Assembly: GCA_937943625.1 (NCBI GenBank)
Contig: CALEAD010000005.1
Span: 76,630-117,490, forward strand
Reading direction: 5' to 3'
DNA: 40,861 bases
Origin: an uncultured Anaerolineae bacterium
GTDB lineage: Bacteria > Chloroflexota > Anaerolineae > Promineifilales > Promineifilaceae
A model generated the notes under the pieces. That model saw only the letters and a program-made list of their open reading frames with translations, ran no database searches and had not been told where the DNA came from. Positions within the stretch are counted from its first letter, which is position 1, and the number at the start of each line of letters is the position of its first letter. The position numbers and the translations under genes were made by a program. This document shows, piece after piece, positions 37,101-40,861 of this stretch.

Positions 37101-37978
37101 ACTTCGATAATCTGCCCCCAGGAATTTTCAATAATCTGCAACGCGCCGTCGGCGACGTAGACACTGCCCTGGGCGTCGCTGGCGATGGCGCTGCTGTCTA
37201 TCAGGTTGAAGTAGGTGAGGATGGGGTCAATGACCAGGGGGTAGGTCGGGTCATAGTCGCCCAGGGTGATGGAGACGATGTCGCCCTCCAGAGCAAAGGC
37301 AGCGGGGACGAGGCGACGACGGCCGTTCACCTCCTGCCAGGCGATGGGCGGCTCTTCAATCAGCGGACCAACGGCCGTTTCAATCCGCAAATAGCCCGCC
37401 TCGTCCAGCCACACCTTTTCCGCCCCTTCATAATAGAAGCGAATCCGCCCCGGATCGGCCCCCGGCGCAACATAGAAGTCGCTTTTGAGATGGCCGTCGG
37501 CGCTGCCGATCAGCAGGTCAATGCCGGGGTAGAGGTCGTTCTGGCGCAGCCCGGCGTAGAGCGGCAGGTCGGTCTGCCAGTCGGCGGGGTTGTTACCGAT
37601 GTAGCGATGTTCGACGGCGGCGGTGGGGGCAACGGCCGTCCACTGGTGCGGCGCGGCATCCAGGTAGCGCAGCATCACAGTGGCGAATGGCAGTTCCTCC
37701 TTCTCCGCTTCTGCTGGTGCAGTGAGGGCGAAGCGTAGCCCGTCAGCGGTGAAGGCGACGTGATGGGCGCTGGCGCTGGCCTCATATTGCCAGTCCGCCT
37801 GTTGGCCGGGCGCGAAGAGCAGCGGCGGCGTTTGCCAGGCCAGGTCGAGCGGCGCGGCGTGGGCGCTCGAGATGGCCGGCGGGATGGCGAGGGTAGGGGT
37901 GAAAACGGCCGTCAGCCACCAGATCGGCAGCGCGGCCCCGAACAAAACGGCAAGGATAATGAGCGCTTTTTTGAACAT
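31175..37978 (-). CDS. Secreted 2267-residue DUF7948/SBBP-propeller plus 12 DUF11 repeats
   Basis: This is the largest gene here. ATG 37978 lies five bases after GAGG and gives MFKKALIILAVLFGAALPIWWL, a signal peptide. Residues about 40-260 match the domain that precedes SBBP propellers (LYPGIDLLIGSADGHLKSDF, VAPGADPGRIRFYYEG). Residues about 260-680 contain SBBP-like repeats (FFTYIGGSGADYGRYLAL, WATYLGGDENERLYGLA). Residues about 685-2260 are twelve DUF11 domains, recognisable by starts such as ADLAVSFTTS, SDLRLTLSDSQDP and ADLSARVEQSG, many with a Cys pair. Unlike its neighbours it has no YLPL tail and ends in LQIHAPQ. It is likely a long adhesive or sheath-forming rod; the function is inferred from repeat content only. 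Confidence 0.87.
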   Translation of the reverse strand: MFKKALIILAVLFGAALPIWWLTAVFTPTLAIPPAISSAHAAPLDLAWQTPPLLFAPGQQADWQYEASASAHHVAFTADGLRFALTAPAEAEKEELPFATVMLRYLDAAPHQWTAVAPTAAVEHRYIGNNPADWQTDLPLYAGLRQNDLYPGIDLLIGSADGHLKSDFYVAPGADPGRIRFYYEGAEKVWLDEAGYLRIETAVGPLIEEPPIAWQEVNGRRRLVPAAFALEGDIVSITLGDYDPTYPLVIDPILTYFNLIDSSAIASDAQGSVYVADGALQIIENSWGQIIEVRGGTMRFSKISPQGLVLYRTTVSGSRQDYFMDMVLDGLGRLFFSGQSNSADFPVTANAVDRTCGNDGNCDYSGGFYFFDAVFGRLGVNGRLEYASYWGGGFSEFEPRIAIDLTGMVYIAGFINTPTTCNPCVYDFPTTPGVYGPNTGPAYFSTTAFVSKFDLSKPPNQQTQYSTLVRDLTAVRRLAVDNDNRALLLDPLSDITILNAEATALDGDIILPVSFINQMLLTPDNKLYLVGDVSTPGLATPGAPDTTLGGAVDGFVARINLNGSVEFFTYIGGSGADYGRYLALYQNRLTVAGFTLSNDFPTLNPLDPTLTGSGKNDIFLINYQLTTNSATVRWATYLGGDENERLYGLAHQGENEVWLAAEALDATFFPRQGRYLARINGLHGLNLHVSQVAAPNPVPLGETLRYTVTVANYGSKDAQNVVVTGTLPGNTYWTMAQSAHPMACSTNVATNSYQCNFATLNRGQSHQLTFSGPTLQHGPVTHTVQITGTAVDNTADVFPDDNLSVSRVNIRTGLGIGVSGSAVHRSGDPLTHTIVITNYGPDSMTEVTFSQQLAGEGALLGGPIPEQEDILTPCLLGPQPPLQQVTCSFVNPIAMGTSVVFKVPITTLASASGNLTHTVTINGKSAVTDLPDLDTSDNSDTAITKLEPPGADLAVSFTTSSFTGFAPAAGRPLTYTVVFTNYGSDIAQDVIITTTIGAAPQTFFPLKLSEPNNPNCTFVQLVDEPARHVCRFPGELMYAHTAQSYSFSVIPMFMGPLSANITPTVQTTMVITGTAVTIDSDGVVTPAGYPDPDPDDNTFTRATPIPAGYDLAVGLTASHTVLPYQEPITLTASLRNLGVESAAQVTFTVGVPISLTYNSHTAVGSSLNCAYNSGTRQVVCTQGILGGDGIASLRLNVTPVQTGTIHLPLSGAAARAYSITLFQARGDGDTGNREKDPADDSGDFPITVENDVKLVLLTERYPADGRVGTGDRITYTVRVRNDGPRLAQNSLLTMSWGEGGPVPVNANLPEGCTVTLTTNIICALPNIPRGQTSPAWQFVAVAPAEIEVSPKATTLNLIVQDTLSKTPTQASIVTNILRKSDLRLTLSDSQDPAPIGKPYQINVGLSNLGPFAAAGTVIRLNAIGYSFNPATLLAKPDYCVAEGSVLTCTLGALSLGESRNFQLSLMAPSEPGSRLIVAVVESADVMPLTHSASESTTFRPERTVTVAMSDSPDPVEPDQRLTLAVTLHNQSAEPATQARIVFFGDYPLQNVAFPAGLTCQPTQYHNHPTAFRCTVGELAANSQATYSFQVTAPRGKSEVTHHAHLELYEINLSGNAASAVTQVRPERDMGVLEVTAVPHRDYVVKGQTFQYNVSVRNHSAEAATNVTVQFNVTNGVLLQASGSGFDCSFGANNLTATCLIAVMGGNESLLLTFGGNIPASSQQTTLVVSAQVSAEEHDSVPGNNSKTAVQQIVDPVDLLFVNAALTSNLAGANSLVGLAIELKNNGPGSTQKPPEVSLALSPNLSLQYLISSSEDQSLVPAVCASNRCTFAQFNSGQVGELYIMVKVIGPVTDGDTATITLTAVDPGGTDSDLTNNVSVHTIQLTDKADLSARVEQSGAANLTLTPGERASLAFVIINQGPAMAENIGATFILPEGFIAYESPTPECTISSSRIIDCSFVSLSAYDLKWVAIAVKPPANLTAADVRAIQYSVVSDNPDPNPGNNNGAVTLTFAPKSDLSLSGQAAPSSIDVQETGEIIYIITNAGPSDAASYSFAAVRFSSVNFVSADNPDCVVAANQVVCHINTPLPASQSQTIHITISGEEAGQGNIVGQLSEAGDPNLNNNDHNLLITVADKADLAVMGIAPAGSPNMDIPIMATLSNLGPNEAGTSNFTIAYSDGLSLVPGSLNTQGAGAMTCNVIAGEYVISCGVLNLPSGGVAQVQFSIRANDWTTRNYPITLTAVPGGNQQDPNLNNNSQLITLQIHAPQ

Positions 37979-37993
37979 AAACACCTCGGAAAA

Positions 37994-38063
37994 TGGTCAA
38001 TTGCCAATGGTCAATGGCTAACAGGAGCGCCCTCGTTGACCATTGACCATTAGCTATTGACAA
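37994..38063. repeat. Imperfect palindromic repeat with TTGACCATTGACCATT core
   Basis: Arms 37994-38017 and 38040-38063 match in 20 of 24 positions, separated by 22 bases. It lies directly upstream of the 2267-residue gene and ends nine bases after the stop of the 66-residue gene. Confidence 0.8.
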
Positions 38064-38071
38064 TCACTGCT

Positions 38072-38272
38072 TTATCGCAATCCTTCGGGTGGGATGACGG
38101 GGGGAACGGCCGTCATCGTCGCCTGCAAATAGTCCAGCAGTTCCCCGGCGGAATGGATGCGCTGCGTCTCGCCAGTGTGGGCGACTTGCACCTCGCCCTG
38201 CCAGGTCCACTGCTCGTCCTGGTCATGCCAGAGCCGGACGATGAAAACTTTGCGTAACGGCCGTGTCGTCAT
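38072..38272 (-). CDS. Conserved small hypothetical protein (66 residues)
   Basis: The protein is short and soluble: FIVRLWHDQDEQWTWQGEVQ, then HTGETQRIHSAGELLDYLQ and a Pro-rich tail. The arrangement RLW...W.GEV.....GE...........EL..(F/Y)L is one I recognise from small uncharacterised proteins common in Chloroflexota and Cyanobacteria; no function is known. The ATG at 38272 is 18 bases after the stop of the beta-helix gene on the same strand, so the two are probably cotranscribed. The ribosome binding site is weak, which suits coupling. It separates two large secreted proteins, so a role in their expression or export is possible but unproven. Confidence 0.7.
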   Translation of the reverse strand: MTTRPLRKVFIVRLWHDQDEQWTWQGEVQVAHTGETQRIHSAGELLDYLQATMTAVPPVIPPEGLR

Positions 38273-38290
38273 GTTACTGCCTGTTCCCCA

Positions 38291-40576
38291 TCAACGAGTC
38301 GCCAACGGCAAATACAGCCTATAGCCCCCAATCGGCTCTGTCCCATCTGCCTCATAGGCGCCAATATCACAGGTCGGGCCAAATGGCCGCGCCTGACCCC
38401 GCTGATCCATTGGCAAACAATGATCCGGGCGGGCGGCGTTAACGGCCGGGCTGCCCTGCAACAAAGCGTGCGTCCAGGTTGGGCCGCCATTGTCTTGCAG
38501 CGGCCCAAGCAGCGGGTGCATATTGGGCAAATCTCCCGGCTGATTCAGGCCGCAGCTCGCGTCAGAGGCCAGGTTATTGCCGGCCGACACAAACACGCCC
38601 ACCCCGGTCTGACATTGATACGCCCCCTGGTTTTGGGCGATCAGGCTGTTGCGCAGGGTGATAGTTACATTCAGCGAGACAGTCACGCCAGCCACGCTGT
38701 TGGGCGTGTCAACTCGGTTATGGGCAATGGTTGTATGCTGCAAAATCAATTGCGTCCCCACGCTCCCCACATTCACACCGCCACCCGATCCGGCCGATTC
38801 ATTATGGCTGATTGTGCTGTTTTCCAGCCTGACCAGATCGCCACTGGCGGTGGAGAGATGTACGCCGCCACCGGCCACCGTGGCGACATTGTGATAGATC
38901 GCGCTGTTGGTCACCGTTAGCGGCGCCTGGGCGAAAATGCCGCCGCCATACTGGCCGGTGTTAGAAAAAATAGCGCTGTTGCGGATAGTTGTCGGTCCCC
39001 AAGTCAGCAGTCCGCCCCCTTCGTCATGCCACTCGTCACGGGCGTCGTTGTTGTAGATGCGGCTGCTTTCCAGGAGCAGCGCCCCGCCGCTGGCGCGAAC
39101 GCCCCCTTGTCCACCATGAATACTCAAGTTGCGAATGGTTACGTTGTAAAAGGGGCTGTATTCCATGCTAATGGCGCGAGCCGCGCCGCCGCTGCCGTCA
39201 ATAAAAGTCGTCGCCGCGTCTGCCCCTTGCAGGGCGATGTTTTTGGCGATGGTCAGATTTTCTACGTAGGTTCCGGCGGCGATTTGCACCGTTTCGCCGC
39301 CAACCGCCTGGTTGATGGCGTGTTGGATGGTGCGGCAAGGGGTTAGTGCATCCAGGCAATGATTGCCGCTGTCGCTGCCTGTTGTCGCCACATAGCGCGT
39401 GTCTGCCACCGGGGGCGGCGTGTCGGTTGCGCCGTACTCATATGCGCCGATGTCGCAAACGGCCGTTCCGCTATTATTGCCATCATATGGCCGCGCCCGT
39501 CCCCGCTGATCCGTCGCCGGGCAGGCGGCGTTGTTGCCCGCGTCCACCGCCGGGCTGCTGGGGCCAATGGCGTGGGTTAAGGTCGGGCCGCCGTTATCAG
39601 CCAACACACCCAACAACGGGTTGGTGTTCGGCAAATCAGCCGTCCCGCTCAGATGACAGGTGTTATCGGAAGCGATGTTGTACCCCTGTGATTGCCACGT
39701 TCCCTGATTGCTGCACTGATTGTCGCCGGGGTTGTTGGCGATAATACTGTTGCCCAGGATCACAGTTGAACCAGGATTATTACCAACGCCAGCCACATTG
39801 TTTGCGCCGGGAGCCGCATTGCCTGTTACCGTCGCGTTGCGCAAAGTCAACTGCACCCCAGGTGAGCCAATGCCAAGACCTGCGTTAGCAGAATCGGAAT
39901 GATTGCCGCTAATCGTGCTGTTTTCTACCAGCCCCACAGAGCCATTGCCGCTCAGATAAATGCCGCCGCCGCTTTCCTGCACGACATTGGCGTGAATTAA
40001 ACTGTGGGTCACTGTCAGGGAACCGCTGGCGTCAATGCCGCCACCGTACAGGCCGCTGTTGGAAATGACGCTGGTATAGCGAATGGTTGTCGGCCCCCAA
40101 ATCCAGAGGCCGCCGCCATGGTTGCCCGCTGGCGGATGATTATCACGGATAATGGCTTCTTCGATCAGCGTCTGACTGGCGCTGACAACGCCGAAGGAAG
40201 CGCCGCGAACGGTCAGGCGGCGAATGGTCAGCGCATCGGCCGCGCCAAACGTCGAAACTGCGTAATCGCCGCCGTTGCCATCTATCACGGTCGTTGCGGC
40301 GTTCGTTCCTTCCAGGATAATGCTTTTGGTGACATTGACGCCGCCAACATAAGTTCCGGGGGCGATCTGGATTGTGTCCCCGACCATCGCCTGGTCATGG
40401 GCGTATTGGATAGTGGCGCAGGGGGTGAGCGAATTGCTGCAATCGCCGCTGTCTATGCCGGTGGTGGCGACGTAGCGGCTGGTGGATTCAGGCGCGGCGG
40501 CGGTAAACTGGCTCAACCAGAGGGGAGCCAGGGCACATAAGGCAATGAAGAGAAGTAGCGTCGTTTTTTTAGACAT
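38291..40576 (-). CDS. Secreted beta-helix protein with two choice-of-anchor-Q units
   Basis: This is a 761-residue protein. ATG 40576 follows AAAGGAA and gives the signal peptide SKKTTLLLFIALCALAPLWL. The mature protein is an internal duplication. Each half begins RYVATTGxDSG...LTPCxTIQ, continues with Asn-rich right-handed beta-helix rungs (GGGIDASGSLTVTHSLIHAN, GGGVHLSTASGDLVRLENST) and ends in a Cys-containing unit CDIGAYEYG or CDIGAYEADG, the mark of the choice-of-anchor-Q family. The last residues are YRLYLPLATR, matching the tail of the other secreted proteins. Related domains bind or process polysaccharides, but no active site is visible, so a structural or adhesive role is more likely. 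It is followed by the 66-residue gene. Confidence 0.9.
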   Translation of the reverse strand: MSKKTTLLLFIALCALAPLWLSQFTAAAPESTSRYVATTGIDSGDCSNSLTPCATIQYAHDQAMVGDTIQIAPGTYVGGVNVTKSIILEGTNAATTVIDGNGGDYAVSTFGAADALTIRRLTVRGASFGVVSASQTLIEEAIIRDNHPPAGNHGGGLWIWGPTTIRYTSVISNSGLYGGGIDASGSLTVTHSLIHANVVQESGGGIYLSGNGSVGLVENSTISGNHSDSANAGLGIGSPGVQLTLRNATVTGNAAPGANNVAGVGNNPGSTVILGNSIIANNPGDNQCSNQGTWQSQGYNIASDNTCHLSGTADLPNTNPLLGVLADNGGPTLTHAIGPSSPAVDAGNNAACPATDQRGRARPYDGNNSGTAVCDIGAYEYGATDTPPPVADTRYVATTGSDSGNHCLDALTPCRTIQHAINQAVGGETVQIAAGTYVENLTIAKNIALQGADAATTFIDGSGGAARAISMEYSPFYNVTIRNLSIHGGQGGVRASGGALLLESSRIYNNDARDEWHDEGGGLLTWGPTTIRNSAIFSNTGQYGGGIFAQAPLTVTNSAIYHNVATVAGGGVHLSTASGDLVRLENSTISHNESAGSGGGVNVGSVGTQLILQHTTIAHNRVDTPNSVAGVTVSLNVTITLRNSLIAQNQGAYQCQTGVGVFVSAGNNLASDASCGLNQPGDLPNMHPLLGPLQDNGGPTWTHALLQGSPAVNAARPDHCLPMDQRGQARPFGPTCDIGAYEADGTEPIGGYRLYLPLATR

Positions 40577-40590
40577 GGGCGCGTTCCTTT

Positions 40591-40618
40591 GTGGAGCGGG
40601 CATCCTTGCCCGTTCTAC
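40591..40618. repeat. Palindromic repeat upstream of the beta-helix gene
   Basis: GTGGAGCGGGCA (40591-40602) pairs with TGCCCGTTCTAC (40607-40618) through twelve pairs, two of them G-U, around a 4-base loop. It lies just before the ribosome binding site of the beta-helix gene. Confidence 0.75.
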
Positions 40619-40717
40619 GGCTTTCAAGCGTGGTCAAAGTTGGCGGCAGTATAAAACGGCCGTGTCTCAAAATTGTCTTTAACTGTGGGGGGGAATGGGG
40701 GAATTGGTATCAATCTC

Positions 40718-40748
40718 CGTAGAGACGTTGCAATGCAACGTCTCTACG
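40718..40748. repeat. Palindromic repeat GTAGAGACGTTGCA type
   Basis: Perfect 15-base arms (40718-40732 and 40734-40748) flank a single A. It overlaps the stop codon of the helix-turn-helix gene. The same kind of palindrome is familiar to me from cyanobacterial intergenic regions. Confidence 0.9.
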
Positions 40749-40860
40749 CCTGGCGTAGGGCGGCCAGGTCGCGCTTGATGGTGGGTGGGCTGCTGTCCAA
40801 GGCGGCGGCCAGGTCGGCGATGGTGGGGCGCGCTCCTTGCGCTTCCGCTTCGGCCAGCAG
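40744..40860 (-). CDS. C-terminal end of a helix-turn-helix protein (5' end outside window)
   Basis: The last 38 codons of a minus-strand gene are visible. They read LLAEAEAQGARPTIADLAAA, then LDSSPPTIKRDLAALRQA and stop. This is a winged or simple helix-turn-helix (TIADLAAAL as first helix, SPPTIKRDLAAL as recognition helix) of the DeoR/MarR-like type placed at the C-terminus, an arrangement seen in ATP-dependent transcription-regulator proteins. The rest lies outside the window, so the family cannot be named. The stop codon is within the palindromic repeat that follows. Confidence 0.6.
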   Translation of the reverse strand: MLAEAEAQGARPTIADLAAALDSSPPTIKRDLAALRQA

Positions 40861-40861
40861 G

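Larger units (their letters stand above)
1..40861. repeat. Highly iterated palindromic octamer ACGGCCGT
   Basis: By eye I count about 64 copies, roughly one per 640 bases, where about one is expected from base composition. About 27 extend to AACGGCCGTT. Examples are 105-112, 722-729, 6384-6391, 12312-12319, 16744-16751, 21010-21017, 25709-25716, 32388-32395, 37371-37378 and 40656-40663. Copies occur in all three reading frames (Thr-Ala-Val, Asn-Gly-Arg, Arg-Pro) and between genes, so the constraint is on DNA. Confidence 0.85.

Noticed and set aside
25759..37978. Possible CRISPR array or DNA-level tandem repeat in the giant genes
   Set aside because: Repetition is at protein-domain level (DUF11, about 120 residues) with diverged DNA; there are no short identical repeats with spacers.
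1..40861. tRNA, rRNA, transposase or integrase genes
   Set aside because: I looked on both strands and saw no cloverleaf with a typical TTCGAATCC arm, no rRNA core sequence and no DDE or tyrosine-recombinase motif.

Overview
This 40.9 kb window is GC-rich, dense in genes and has no rRNA, tRNA, CRISPR array or recognisable transposase. The gene families suggest a filamentous or sludge-type member of the Chloroflexota (Anaerolineae/Caldilineae-like). They include DUF11-repeat giants, a DUF7948/SBBP-type surface protein, a choice-of-anchor-Q beta-helix protein and secreted proteins ending in a YLP[LI] motif. This placement is inferred from gene content only.

Region 1 (2-1408) is the 3' part of a membrane protein cut by the window edge. 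Region 2 (1417-22029) is a beta-1,3-glucan (laminarin-type) utilisation locus. It holds a LacI regulator with operators in a divergent promoter region, and an ABC sugar importer (lipoprotein binding protein, two permeases and, 2 kb further on, the MalK-type ATPase). It also holds three GH16 endo-glucanases (one lipoprotein, one without signal peptide, one 1428-residue secreted multidomain enzyme), a probable GH149-type beta-1,3-glucan phosphorylase, two overlapping GH17 enzymes and a GH3 beta-glucosidase with PA14 insert. The likely flow is: surface GH16 enzymes cut the polymer, the ABC importer takes up oligosaccharides, and the cytoplasmic phosphorylase, GH17, GH16 and GH3 enzymes finish them. 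Five junctions in this locus carry related fragments of one intergenic repeat family.

Region 3 (22102-25700) has a TetR regulator divergent from a P2A-type calcium ATPase, with an excellent palindromic operator on the ATPase promoter, followed by a truncated AI-2E-family permease remnant that stops at a 28-bp perfect palindrome. Region 4 (25759-40576, all minus strand) encodes a 1784-residue WDG-propeller/DUF11 protein, a 2267-residue DUF7948/SBBP/DUF11 protein, a conserved 66-residue protein and a 761-residue beta-helix protein. Its junctions hold four different palindromic repeats. The window ends in the 3' end of a helix-turn-helix gene.

The most striking signals are: (i) a highly iterated palindrome ACGGCCGT, about 64 copies by eye where about one is expected; (ii) a GH16 catalytic domain inserted inside a CBM11-like module; (iii) a shared C-terminal YLP[LI]xxR tail on three otherwise unrelated secreted proteins; (iv) the repeat family placed upstream of genes of the glucan locus.
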